A stretch of 64,000 bases of DNA from Oleiphilaceae bacterium (GTDB lineage: Bacteria > Pseudomonadota > Gammaproteobacteria > Pseudomonadales > Oleiphilaceae). The stretch covers positions 62,001 through 126,000 of the forward strand of contig JAKVBL010000009.1 of the NCBI GenBank assembly GCA_022447365.1, written 5' to 3'. Each line of letters opens with the position of its first letter. The stretch's first letter is position 1. Below the pieces are notes generated by a model, which had not been told where the DNA came from, did not search any database, and worked only from the letters and a program-made list of their open reading frames with translations. Positions 1 to 9,088 of the stretch are shown piece after piece. The translations under genes and the position numbers were made by a program.

Positions 1-789
1 GGTCTCAATTGGCGTGAATGAGACTTGCTCATTGCTGGTTGATGTGGTCGTTGCAGATTTTGCAGTAAGATCGGCGGACTTAGGTAATTGCTCTTTGAGT
101 GTGCTTAGAATCAAAGACGATGCTTGTTGAGCTCCTTCTAATCTATCTGGCAGAGTCGGTGAGATTTGTGTTTGTTGAAGGATTTTAAAACCGCTGTTAA
201 GACTGACTTGCTGTGGAAGTAAGCGAGCTAAGGAAGATCTTAACTGAGAGAGTTGTGCCTCAGGGAATGAAGTCTTTGTCTGTAACGGCAGGGTAGCTAT
301 CTGCTCTGCGGGTAGGTTTTTGATGACCGGAGTGCCCGCCTCCGTTAATGTGAGATTAAGTACCATGCCTGTCTTAAGCGCTAACTTTGAACTTGCGAGA
401 ATAAATTGATTTTTAATCTGTATTAGCCAAGTTGAAAGCTCTTTTTCTGAAATGGGTTGAGCCGGACTTGTTATGAGGTGCGGTACTTTTAGTTCACTTG
501 CTTGTGTTGGAAGAGGTGTCGGACGATTGCCTTTGCTGCCGATCGTGATTGCTTGATCAGTGCTTAGTATTTCACCCTTAACTTTTCCTATTATTTGGAT
601 GAGGGCTGTCTGGTTTTTTTTTACATCAACGCTCTGAATTTCAACAATATTGTCTCTAATCACAGGGAGGGACTGAAGAGGTGTGTCTCCCGTTATTTGA
701 ATGATCTGCGATGTAGAAGAAATAGGCGCTCGCTGTTCGGTTGAAGCTGCCTTATTTTGTTCAGGGCTTGAGCCGAAAGGTATCTCCAA
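1..789 (-). CDS. Partial protein, possibly FliK-like flagellar hook-length control
   Basis: The reverse strand is open for 263 codons from a TTG at 789 to the left edge, where the gene runs out of the window. A TGA lies three codons before the TTG and there is no earlier ATG. A GAGG ribosome binding site sits 7 bases upstream of the TTG, which supports this start (MEIPFGSS). The visible protein is rich in Gln, Ser, Thr and Leu, has no membrane segment, and contains a stretch of the form LKTGMVLNLTLTEAG-PVIKNLPA near the middle. Low-complexity Gln/Ser/Leu composition with such a segment resembles the long N-terminal part of FliK-like proteins, but the diagnostic C-terminal domain is outside the window. 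It is divergent from the lipoprotein gene at 941. The reading frame is well supported; the family name is a guess. Confidence 0.5.
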   Translation of the reverse strand, partial: MEIPFGSSPEQNKAASTEQRAPISSTSQIIQITGDTPLQSLPVIRDNIVEIQSVDVKKNQTALIQIIGKVKGEILSTDQAITIGSKGNRPTPLPTQASELKVPHLITSPAQPISEKELSTWLIQIKNQFILASSKLALKTGMVLNLTLTEAGTPVIKNLPAEQIATLPLQTKTSFPEAQLSQLRSSLARLLPQQVSLNSGFKILQQTQISPTLPDRLEGAQQASSLILSTLKEQLPKSADLTAKSATTTSTSNEQVSFTPIET

Positions 790-940
790 TTTTGTGCCTC
801 ATTTCAGGGTGTGTGCGCTAAGGTACCACTAAATACATAAGTTTGTGTGAATGCGCTCGCAATAGCTTGTGCTGACGCTTATCTAAGCAGTTAATATCGA
901 TATAATAGCTGAGTTAGAAAATAAGACGAAAGGAACCTTC

Positions 941-3376
941 GTGTCGCGAGTTAGAAACTTAAGTGAAGTATTGCAGTACATTTGTGTCGTGGCCTTCGTG
1001 TTTGTTTTGTCCGCATGTTCTGAGGGGATCGATGAGATTCTTGATACTGACATCCTTCCTGAGGAAGAGCTTCCTGATCCTCCCGTAACGCCGACTCCAC
1101 CTGCACAGCCCGATGCTGAACTCGAAGAAATTAAAAATTTGTTTGTGGGTGCATATGGTTGTCAGGATAACACCGCGCTTTCTCTCGTGAATTATGATAG
1201 TGACGCGTCTCTTTCCTCATCTTCTTGCGACGGAAATGTGGTTGTTGAAGGTACTAACCCAAGCCAACTTTATGCAATGAGTCAGGGGGTGCATGCTTAC
1301 CTTGACTTGGTTGCCGATCCTTTAAAACAAAATGAAGCGGTGGTGTTTGCCAATGCTGGTGCAGTGCTTTATATCGATTTAGACGCTAATTCTGCTGAGC
1401 GACTGACAAGTTTTTCAGGAACGGTATGCCGTGTGATCCCTAGTATCCGTTATGAGGCAGAGGTCGATTCGGTTACTGGTGATGAAACATGGAATGAGCT
1501 GCATGATTCTTTTGTTTACGTTGAGGTCGTTGATTCAGCTGATAGCGCTAGGGCATGTCAAAATAACCAAGATTTTCGTCGTTATTTTAAGGTAGCGCTT
1601 AATTATGATGTGAACGCGATCGATGAAGAGACATGTATTGGTGAACTTGACGGTAAGAGTTCCGCAGCTAACTGTAAAACACGCCTATTACCTAATGTTA
1701 GCCAAGCAAGAGCCTTGAGTTACCCGATTCGTGCATACGTAGATGATGCGACTAATCCAGGTAGTAAAGTGCAAGTATATGGATATATCGGTGCTGGCTT
1801 GGGGAGCGGGGCTCGTGAGCTGGTATTGTGGAATAGCGCTGGAGACCAAGTTTGGACGGCTCCACAAGATCGAAATCTAGAGAGTTTTTCCAATGTTCTG
1901 GGAGTGGAAGGCGCTTATAGTCAGTTGTTTGCTGTCGAAGAGTTGGAGGATAACTTTTATGTGGCGCAACTTGGCCGTGATATTTTTGTATTTGAGGGTT
2001 CAGAGTTATTTGAGCTAAGTGATTCCAACGATGTATTTAAAGATCGGTCATATCAATTGGAAGAAGACTCGGGAAATGTCACTAAGATGCAAATCGCTTT
2101 CGATAATGATGATTTCCTTATATTTGATCAGGGTAAGTTCTTCTACAGTGACTATAAAGCTAGTTACAGTGCGCCAGTTTTATCTAAGAACTACAGTTAT
2201 GACTTTTTATTAGCGCGATCGCTGAGAAACATTGAAGATCCTTACATGTTCTCACAGTTTGATTTGAATGACTGTAGTTACAATGCTGACCCAGTAGCTT
2301 GTGCCGATGCGAATGACGTTGGAGGCTTCGCATGGCAAGTAACGAATGACTGTACACTTGCTTTGAACTGCTCTTTTCCAAATGATCTCAATGATTATTG
2401 TGTGACAGACGCAGAGCGCACGCCAACAACACCCCAATCTGAGTTGTGCACGCCCAGTAACTATGAAGACTTAAATGAGCTTGATGAAGTCGCGAATGAT
2501 CTTAGTTTTGCTGCATTTTTGCCCTACTACCAAGACTATATGCGCAGCTTCGAATTTAAGATGTACGACGATTCTTTGTTGTTAAATTTACGTCTGACAG
2601 AGCGTGATGCTCTAGTGGTGTATTACTACAAACAGCCTCTTACCGCACCGGCCACTGTGCGAGAGCGTCTATTGTTAGGTCGTCGATTGGTGCAATCTAT
2701 TTCTCGGCCAGTGGTTCAAGATTCCGGGATATATTTTTCAACGAACGTCCAAGGCGCAACTGTTTCTAATGTCTGCTACAAGGGTCTCATGGAAGTGATG
2801 TGTAACGTTCAGGAGCCGTTAGAGGGAGCGGTTGATGAGTGTACTCGCTTTGATCTAGATGCCGGCACATGTCGAGAGGGACGTTTCTTGTTTGAGAGTC
2901 GTGCTCTATTTTGTTCCGATACAGAAATCCTGTCTGGCGACTGCAAAGACTCCAATCAAATTAATCAAACGACTTTACAAATTGAGTCCGCTTCTCAAGA
3001 TGCAAAATGGGTTCCGAGCTTGAGCATTGATGCAACAAATGGCGTCCAATCAACGATGCATGTGTTAATTAGTGATGATCAGCCACGTTCAACCGCTCGT
3101 CCTAATGATAGTTACTCAAAAGACGAAGGCATCTTAGGTAACCCTCAGCTTTACTCAGTAGCTTCGCAACGAACCTTATCAAGCGCTCAAGGACAGTTGT
3201 TGTCTTCAGTTGAATCTGTTGCTGCTAGACTTGTGTTACGTGAAAACGAAGGTGCTTATGCTGTTAATGCAGAGGAGTTTGTTAGCTCAACTCGACAGCG
3301 CCAGCAAGATGAGATTTATGTTAATCAAGCTAATGACCAAAACCAGAAGGTCATTGGTCGTACCATTGCGCACTGA
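941..3376 (+). CDS. Large cysteine-rich lipoprotein of unknown function
   Basis: I do not recognise this 811-residue protein. It starts at GTG 941 behind an AAGGA ribosome binding site. A hydrophobic signal segment (about residues 10-25) ends in a lipobox LSAC with Cys26, so it is predicted to be a lipoprotein exported by Sec and lipidated. After the Cys comes an acidic, proline-rich linker (PDPPVTPTPP), then a long domain with many cysteines, often closely spaced (for example CSYNADPVAC, CTLALNC). A disulfide-rich extracytoplasmic fold is therefore likely. No catalytic motif is evident. A TATAAT at 901-906 could be its -10 box. It stands alone between the divergent gene at 1-789 and the convergent cytochrome gene. 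Confidence 0.7.
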   Translation: MSRVRNLSEVLQYICVVAFVFVLSACSEGIDEILDTDILPEEELPDPPVTPTPPAQPDAELEEIKNLFVGAYGCQDNTALSLVNYDSDASLSSSSCDGNVVVEGTNPSQLYAMSQGVHAYLDLVADPLKQNEAVVFANAGAVLYIDLDANSAERLTSFSGTVCRVIPSIRYEAEVDSVTGDETWNELHDSFVYVEVVDSADSARACQNNQDFRRYFKVALNYDVNAIDEETCIGELDGKSSAANCKTRLLPNVSQARALSYPIRAYVDDATNPGSKVQVYGYIGAGLGSGARELVLWNSAGDQVWTAPQDRNLESFSNVLGVEGAYSQLFAVEELEDNFYVAQLGRDIFVFEGSELFELSDSNDVFKDRSYQLEEDSGNVTKMQIAFDNDDFLIFDQGKFFYSDYKASYSAPVLSKNYSYDFLLARSLRNIEDPYMFSQFDLNDCSYNADPVACADANDVGGFAWQVTNDCTLALNCSFPNDLNDYCVTDAERTPTTPQSELCTPSNYEDLNELDEVANDLSFAAFLPYYQDYMRSFEFKMYDDSLLLNLRLTERDALVVYYYKQPLTAPATVRERLLLGRRLVQSISRPVVQDSGIYFSTNVQGATVSNVCYKGLMEVMCNVQEPLEGAVDECTRFDLDAGTCREGRFLFESRALFCSDTEILSGDCKDSNQINQTTLQIESASQDAKWVPSLSIDATNGVQSTMHVLISDDQPRSTARPNDSYSKDEGILGNPQLYSVASQRTLSSAQGQLLSSVESVAARLVLRENEGAYAVNAEEFVSSTRQRQQDEIYVNQANDQNQKVIGRTIAH

Positions 3377-3696
3377 AATTTAAATTTGATGTTCTAAAAT
3401 TCGATAGCCCGTTTGCTATCAGTAGCAAGATGTAAATGACAGCGTGAAATATGGGCGATAGCTAAGGCTTTGGAGCCAACAGCGCGCTAGTACTAAAATC
3501 TGGATAAACGGCTGCCAAGACCGCTCTGTGAGAACCGCTACAAATTGACTAATATTGGGCACAAGCTTAGTGAAACACTTATTAGTTGGGGAGTTTAAGA
3601 AGCGTATAGCGGCTTCAGCGAGCGCCCATCACGCATCCGAACCCTGCCATCAAATTACGCAAACTCACTAATAATTATGCGCATTGATTATTTATG
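3377..3696. other. 320-bp spacer between convergent genes, no gene found
   Basis: No intact reading frame or tRNA was found. A short inverted repeat GATAGC/GCTATC (3403-3420) lacks a T-run, so it is a weak terminator at best. The part near 3600-3650 is richer in GC than its surroundings. Its reverse strand gives only short open stretches broken by stops, so it may be decayed sequence of unknown origin. Confidence 0.4.
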
Positions 3697-6000
3697 TTAA
3701 TTCGTTTTTGCGGACGTTTTGCGCAACATGTTAATGAGTCTAAGGGTTTGTAAATCCTCGGGTATCAGGTCTACTAGTTGCTCGGCATATGTCAGGGCTT
3801 TTTGGGTTTGGCCGAGCTCTAACAGTAAAGGCAGCACCGCATAGGTCATTCGAGGATTCTTCGGTGCGAGCTTGTGTGCAGTCTCATAGTTTTTCAAGGC
3901 TTCCTCTGCTTGTCCTTGATCTTGAAGTAAGGCACCGAATGTAAAAAAGTAATGAGGGTTATTCGGCGACAACTCCGTTGCCTTTTGCAGGTGCGCTAAA
4001 GCCAACTTTTTGTTGCGTTGACGAATACGAGTCAGGCCTAACGCGAAATAAACCTCAGCTGAGTCTGGATTAATGGTCAATGCTTGGTTTAGAACATTTA
4101 TACTCTGCGCAGTATTGTTTAATGATTCCGTCAACCTCGCTAAAGCAAGGTAGGCGGGTATATATATTGGTTCAATATTTATCGCGGCATTATAGTGTTT
4201 GGCGGCATTTTCAAAATTGTTGAGATCGCGCTCTAAGTTACCGAGATTAGTGTGCGCAAAACCTCTATCCGCTTGGTAATTTTGCATACTGCGATACTCT
4301 TCTAATCCGTTTTTGATTAATTTTTTCGCTTGTACGGGGATCGATGACATTTGACTGGCGGCGGCAAGTGCGCGAGATCCTCGGGCACGAATGTTTGATT
4401 GAGCATCGTTAATAAGTGGTTTGAGTAATTGCCATTTTTCGGCATTGGAGTAGGGCGCCGCTGCGTCGATCGCCGCAAGTCTGAATTGTGGTTCTGACCT
4501 TTTCACGGCTATTTCGATTGCTTGCATCGAATCAGGATGCGGATAGTTAGCTAAACGACTAAGCGCTGATGCGCGTATGATGGTCGCTTGAGTATCGTCT
4601 GTAAAAACAGTTAACAGCTTTTGACGTCCGCTCGGTATTAGATTATCTGCCTCGTTGAAAGCGTAAGCGAAATGCTTAGCATAGGAATCGTCAATTTTTG
4701 GGTACCATGTCTCGATCGTCGTGCTTGCCCAATTTGCATCTTGATTGGTATGGCAGTTATTGCATGCGTTTGGTGCTCCGGTATCGCGTGTTAGATGTGG
4801 GCGTGGGATCGAAAATTGATGATCTCGCCGCGAATCAACGCCCATGTAAACAGTCGCTGGCATGTGACAGCTAACACATTCTGCCGCGTCTGTGCCTACT
4901 TTATGCATATGGTGTGTTGGTTTGTCATAGGTTTTTGAATCATGGCATTGTGTGCAGACTTGGTTTCCTGTAACGTGGAGTTGCCCGCCGTGCGGGTCAT
5001 GGCAATTTGTGCAAGTTACACCCGCGTCGTACATTTTGCTCTGAACAAAAGAACCCCAAACAAAATTCTCGTCTGATACCTGCCCATCCACATGGTAGAA
5101 CTCCGGTGTCAGTAAAACCGTCTCAAGCGCGCGATTGAGAAAATCAGGCTCCGCTCGGTCACTAATCGCATTACGTCGCGCGTGACAGCTGGCGCAGACT
5201 ATGACTTGGTCTGATGAACGACGTTTTGAGATTGGGTTTAACTTACTTTGACTGTCGGTTTTATACAGCGGCGTTTCTACACCGATGTATGGGCTATCAG
5301 TTAAAACGGGATAACTAACCGGATCTCTGCTGTGCTCGCTCAAATTACCGTGGCAGGAAGAACACGAGACATTGATACTTGAAAACTCCGACGAGTATGT
5401 TCGGGTATTCAAATCAAAATTTTTTCTGAAGTCGCTTGAGTGACAATCCGCACACATTTGGTTCCAGTTTTGCCCCATTCGAGACCAATGGAAGCTATCA
5501 TGCGGTTCTTGATCCGGATGTACAACATACCATCGTTGCCCACCCATACTCTTGGGTCGGCTGTCCCATGCGAAAGGAAAAAATTGCAGCTTTCCTTTGC
5601 CCTCATCGAACATGTACTGTTGTAAAGGATCGAACCCAAATGTGTAGAGGACTTGATACTTTTTCATAACCCCCGATAAGTTTGGCATCTCGATATAATA
5701 TTTTTCAGCTTCGAGTGTAAACTTTACCAGTTTACCTTCGTATGAAAGCCGTGCATCTTCAAAGTTGCCAAGAATATTTTTCGAATTGGCTTTACCCATC
5801 GCTTTGGCGTGATGCGATGAGCGCCAAGCATTCACCTCTTTTTTATGACATGCAACGCAGGTTTGGCTCTCCGAGATGAGAAGGGTTGGGTCTTTCGCAA
5901 ACGCTGAGGTGCTCATCAAGCACAAAAATAGCCCAATGAAGACGGCTCCACTCCAGTGATGCGTCACTAGCTTCGAATACAATGCCATAAATATGCACAT
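3697..6000 (-). CDS. Octahaem c-type cytochrome with HEAT-like and TPR region
   Basis: This 767-residue protein has an N-terminal signal peptide ending near AFA-KD and eight CxxCH haem-binding motifs (CVACH, CADCH, CSSCH, CASCH, CTNCH, CTQCH, CVSCH, CNNCH) between about residues 48 and 418. A HEAT-like helical stretch follows, then several tetratricopeptide repeats (about 590-750). The layout fits the multihaem cytochrome family related to cytochrome c554 and NrfA-like proteins that carries a C-terminal TPR. A periplasmic electron-transfer or redox role is inferred; the substrate is unknown. The start is uncertain: Met1 (6000) and Met5 (5988) both lack a clear ribosome binding site. It is divergent from the sulfatase lipoprotein gene across a 339-bp spacer, an arrangement that suggests linked regulation or function. 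Confidence 0.85.
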   Translation of the reverse strand: MCIFMALYSKLVTHHWSGAVFIGLFLCLMSTSAFAKDPTLLISESQTCVACHKKEVNAWRSSHHAKAMGKANSKNILGNFEDARLSYEGKLVKFTLEAEKYYIEMPNLSGVMKKYQVLYTFGFDPLQQYMFDEGKGKLQFFPFAWDSRPKSMGGQRWYVVHPDQEPHDSFHWSRMGQNWNQMCADCHSSDFRKNFDLNTRTYSSEFSSINVSCSSCHGNLSEHSRDPVSYPVLTDSPYIGVETPLYKTDSQSKLNPISKRRSSDQVIVCASCHARRNAISDRAEPDFLNRALETVLLTPEFYHVDGQVSDENFVWGSFVQSKMYDAGVTCTNCHDPHGGQLHVTGNQVCTQCHDSKTYDKPTHHMHKVGTDAAECVSCHMPATVYMGVDSRRDHQFSIPRPHLTRDTGAPNACNNCHTNQDANWASTTIETWYPKIDDSYAKHFAYAFNEADNLIPSGRQKLLTVFTDDTQATIIRASALSRLANYPHPDSMQAIEIAVKRSEPQFRLAAIDAAAPYSNAEKWQLLKPLINDAQSNIRARGSRALAAASQMSSIPVQAKKLIKNGLEEYRSMQNYQADRGFAHTNLGNLERDLNNFENAAKHYNAAINIEPIYIPAYLALARLTESLNNTAQSINVLNQALTINPDSAEVYFALGLTRIRQRNKKLALAHLQKATELSPNNPHYFFTFGALLQDQGQAEEALKNYETAHKLAPKNPRMTYAVLPLLLELGQTQKALTYAEQLVDLIPEDLQTLRLINMLRKTSAKTN

Positions 6001-6339
6001 TATTTTTATTTGAATTCTCTGTTAACAGTCTAACTTGGGTATAGAGGCGAATAAACGGGTTTTTCGACTTGTTATTTGTTTGTTGAAAAGGTTTCACGAA
6101 AGTAACAATTAAAATGTAGCTAACCCCACATTTACATCTTAATACGAAGTGTTCTTACTTTAGTGGGGATAAATCTATACCCATTTAGTTTTTTCGCCTA
6201 GACTCTTTTGCGGAGACTCGTAATCTATAAGTCAAAAGAATAAACATAATAGAGTTACAGCGCAGATTTCATTAGTTCAAATTAAGCAAGAAGAAAGTAA
6301 AGATAAAAGGTATTGAACTCATCATTTCAGGAGGCAATT
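6001..6339. promoter_or_regulatory. Divergent promoter region between cytochrome and sulfatase genes
   Basis: This AT-rich spacer must hold the promoters of both divergent genes. It contains a spaced inverted repeat, CCCCAC at 6124-6129 and GTGGGG at 6163-6168, whose flanks are partly symmetric as well (TAaCCCCAC / GTGGGGaTA). The arms lie about 39 bp apart, compatible with two operator half-sites or a long stem. I could not assign firm -35/-10 boxes. The regulatory role is inference. Confidence 0.35.
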
Positions 6340-8088
6340 ATGACGTTCAAAAATCTCGGTTTTCTTTTTTTATCAGGCATTATATTTTCTCAGTTAACGG
6401 CATGCCAAGATACTGCAAATAGTGAACAAGCTTCGGTTGCAGAGTCTGTCGAATCTGAGAGCGTAGAAAAGAGCATGCAGTCTAGTGCCGGAGACGAAGC
6501 TGCAGTTAAGACAAGTGCAGCGGTACCTCTTCAGCAGAGTGAAGATTCAACGCCGGTTCAACAGGCAGAAACATCATCGGGTAAGCCCAATATTCTCGTG
6601 ATTTGGGGCGACGATATTGGATGGTCAAATGTAAGCGCATATAACCATTCGGTTATGGGCTATGGAACGCCAAATATTGACCGAATTGCGAATGAGGGGG
6701 TGATGTTCAGCGATCACTATGCCCAGCCTTCCTGTACAGCAGGGCGTGCGGCATTCATAACTGGGCAGTATCCGATTCGATCTGGAATGACGACGGTCGG
6801 CCAACCAGGTGACGCGCTTGGTTTACAAAAAGAGTCACCGTCTCTTGCTGAAGTGTTAAAAGAAGAAGGATATCGCACCGGACATTTTGGCAAAAATCAC
6901 CTTGGTGATAGAAACGAACACCTGCCAACTATGCACGGCTTCGAAGAATTCTACGGAAACCTCTACCATCTCAATACCCAAGAAGAGGCTGAACAGAGAG
7001 ATTATCAAAATTTTGGTAAAGCCTTTGCGGGTAGCCTGGAAGAGTACGAGAAAAAGTTTGGGACGCGCGGAGTGGTGCATGCGCTTGCGACCGACATCTA
7101 TGATGCAACGGAAGACCCTCGCTTCGGTGTGGTTGGAAAACAGACTATCGAAGATACCGGACCATTGACTCGTGAGCGAATGAAAAACTTTGATGCAGGT
7201 GAAGTGATTCCGCGCACGTTTGAATTTATAAAAAATGCGAAGGAAGCGGAGGAGCCATTTTTCGTTTGGATGAATACCAGCCGAATGCATCTATACACGC
7301 GTATCGATACTGAATGGTTGAATAAAGTTGAGAAGTATACTTCGGAATCCGATTACCACGGCGCTGGAATGATGCAGCATGACCATGATATTGGTCTTGT
7401 GCTCGATTGGCTGGACGAGCAAGGTCTCGCAGAGAATACCATCGTTGTTTACTCTACAGACAATGGCCCTGAGCATAGCTCATGGCCTCATGGCGCCACC
7501 ACACCCTTTAGAGGTGAAAAGATGACGACATACGAGGGTGGCGTGCGTGTGCCAACAATGGTTCGCTGGCCGAATAAAATCAAAGCCGGTACCAAGCTAA
7601 ATGGTATTCAAGCGCATCAAGATTTATTTACCACTCTAGCTGCGGCCGGCGGTGTGCCTGACGTCAAAGAGAAAATGATCGAGCAGAAAAAACAGTATAT
7701 TGATGGTGTGAACAACCTTGATTACTGGATGGGGCTATCCGATCATTCTGAACGAAATCACTTGTTCCATTATTACGAAAGTAAACTAACTGCAGTGAGA
7801 ATGGGACCGTGGAAATTTCATTTCTCAACGAAAGAGGATTACTACTCTAACGTGATTCCGCGAACCGTGCCGTTGGTATTTAATGTTCGTATGGATCCTT
7901 ATGAGTCTTATGATAATTCGGATTCTTATGGGCACTTGCTGCAGAAAGTATCTTGGCTGATTCAACCGATGGGTCAATTAATGGCGGAGCATCTGCAAAC
8001 GCTCGCCGAGTACCCACCTGTGCAGGGCGGTAAAACGTTTGATATGTCGAATGTGGTGGCAGAGTTTATAGATAAAGCGCAGCAATAA
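6340..8088 (+). CDS. Arylsulfatase-type sulfatase, lipoprotein
   Basis: The ATG at 6340 has a perfect AGGAGG five bases upstream. An in-frame TTG at 6313 would add nine residues but is less likely. The protein (582 residues) begins with a signal peptide and a lipobox LTAC (Cys22), followed by a Ser/Glu/Gln-rich linker to about residue 80. The sulfatase domain shows the metal-binding GDD near its start, the formylglycine core C-T-A-G-R with Cys132, GKNHLGD, TDNGPE and the GEK motif. It should hydrolyse a sulfate ester at the cell envelope after a formylglycine-generating enzyme activates Cys132; no such enzyme is encoded in this window. The substrate cannot be told from sequence. A strong terminator follows the gene. 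Confidence 0.88.
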   Translation: MTFKNLGFLFLSGIIFSQLTACQDTANSEQASVAESVESESVEKSMQSSAGDEAAVKTSAAVPLQQSEDSTPVQQAETSSGKPNILVIWGDDIGWSNVSAYNHSVMGYGTPNIDRIANEGVMFSDHYAQPSCTAGRAAFITGQYPIRSGMTTVGQPGDALGLQKESPSLAEVLKEEGYRTGHFGKNHLGDRNEHLPTMHGFEEFYGNLYHLNTQEEAEQRDYQNFGKAFAGSLEEYEKKFGTRGVVHALATDIYDATEDPRFGVVGKQTIEDTGPLTRERMKNFDAGEVIPRTFEFIKNAKEAEEPFFVWMNTSRMHLYTRIDTEWLNKVEKYTSESDYHGAGMMQHDHDIGLVLDWLDEQGLAENTIVVYSTDNGPEHSSWPHGATTPFRGEKMTTYEGGVRVPTMVRWPNKIKAGTKLNGIQAHQDLFTTLAAAGGVPDVKEKMIEQKKQYIDGVNNLDYWMGLSDHSERNHLFHYYESKLTAVRMGPWKFHFSTKEDYYSNVIPRTVPLVFNVRMDPYESYDNSDSYGHLLQKVSWLIQPMGQLMAEHLQTLAEYPPVQGGKTFDMSNVVAEFIDKAQQ

Positions 8089-8103
8089 AGTTCGCATGAA
8101 CCG

Positions 8104-8142
8104 AAAAGCGCCGATTGTTTTGAAACAATCGGCGCTTTTTTT
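8104..8142 (+). terminator. Intrinsic terminator after the sulfatase gene
   Basis: A 14-bp perfect inverted repeat (AGCGCCGATTGTTT at 8107-8120 with its complement at 8123-8136) is followed by a run of seven T residues. It lies about 15 bases past the sulfatase stop codon. Confidence 0.9.
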
Positions 8143-8218
8143 GGTTATCAAAACAGCGATATATTAGGGCTAAAGTGGATAAGTCGGACTTTTTATGACT
8201 GCGTAGAAGGAAATAAAT

Positions 8219-8524
8219 TTACACCCAAACGATTTTATCTTTTCGCTTGGTCCAGTCCTCGTAGCTTGCTTTAAATGTGTCCTCTACGACATGGCGTTTT
8301 ATTTTTAACGTGGGGGTAAAGTAGCCAGAGTCTTCAGCCCATGGCTCGCGAAATACAACAAAGTGTGAGAGCTTGGTATAGGCTTCCAACTTTGCATTCG
8401 TTGTGTCTAAGGTTTTCTGTTAACTTGCGGTTATTTCCTCATTGCTCATCTCTGCCGTATTATCTGATAAACAGACTATGGCATAAGGATGAACCATGTT
8501 AAGGTGAGTAAGCACTACTCGTTC
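8219..8524 (-). pseudogene. Remnant of an acyl-CoA synthetase (AMP-forming) C-terminus
   Basis: The reverse strand of this otherwise empty gap encodes about 100 codons in one frame that read as the C-terminal subdomain of a long-chain acyl-CoA synthetase. Visible pieces are HPYAIVCLSDN, then EPW, then TPTLKIKRHVVEDTF with the conserved TxxLKxxR motif (the catalytic lysine region of the family), and a terminal KDKIVWV before a TAA at 8219-8221. The frame carries a premature TAA at 8420-8422, and upstream it meets further stops (TAA TAG near 8525-8530) with no N-terminal domains. It is a degraded fragment, not a functional gene. The deletion that removed the rest probably ended between here and the DUF805 gene at 8714. 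Confidence 0.8.
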
Positions 8525-8713
8525 TATTAGAATGTTGGCTTAAAACTTACTGACCAATTAGCATACATACGGATTAACTTTCCTCTCGCCGTTTCAAAAG
8601 CGTCTTTGAGTCTACAATTAATAGTAGATGTCCTTCATCATTTAAAAAGATACAGTCCACATTTTATCGCTAGTCTAGACTGTTAGACAGTTTAGAGAAA
8701 AAGGACCTCAGTT

Positions 8714-9088
8714 ATGTATTGGTATCTTAAAGTTCTCGGCAATTACACAAACTTTGAAGGCAGAGCGCGACGTAAGGAATATTGGTTCTTTGTATTAATT
8801 AATATGATCTTTACGGCGGTTTGTTCTTTGCTTGATCAATCGATTGGAACTTTTAACTACGAAACAAATACTGGCACGATCAGTTCGATCTATGGCTTGT
8901 TAGTCTTAATTCCAAGTGTGGCTGTTGCTGTGAGGCGTTTACACGATACCAATCGAAGAGGTTGGTGGCTTTTACTGATCTTCGTTCCGATCGCAGGATG
9001 GATTATTCTTTTCGTGTTTTTGGTTTTGAAAGGAGAAGAGGAGATGAATCGTTTCGGATTATCTCCTTTAAATAGCGCTACTGATTAG
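8714..9088 (+). CDS. DUF805 family inner-membrane protein
   Basis: This 124-residue protein matches the DUF805 (YhaH/YhaI-like) family: an N-terminal FEGRARRKEYW segment, several hydrophobic helices and the family motif AVRRLHDTNRRGWW followed by a last membrane segment. The function of the family is not known. An AAGGAC ribosome binding site precedes the ATG. It overlaps the convergent oxygenase gene by 11 bases at the 3' ends. Confidence 0.88.
   Translation: MYWYLKVLGNYTNFEGRARRKEYWFFVLINMIFTAVCSLLDQSIGTFNYETNTGTISSIYGLLVLIPSVAVAVRRLHDTNRRGWWLLLIFVPIAGWIILFVFLVLKGEEEMNRFGLSPLNSATD

Noticed and set aside
6313..6339. TTG start extending the sulfatase by nine residues
   Set aside because: The ATG at 6340 has a perfect AGGAGG and gives a standard lipoprotein signal peptide.
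6856..7290. 144-codon reverse ORF inside the sulfatase gene
   Set aside because: Opposite-strand shadow of a well-supported gene, no own signals.
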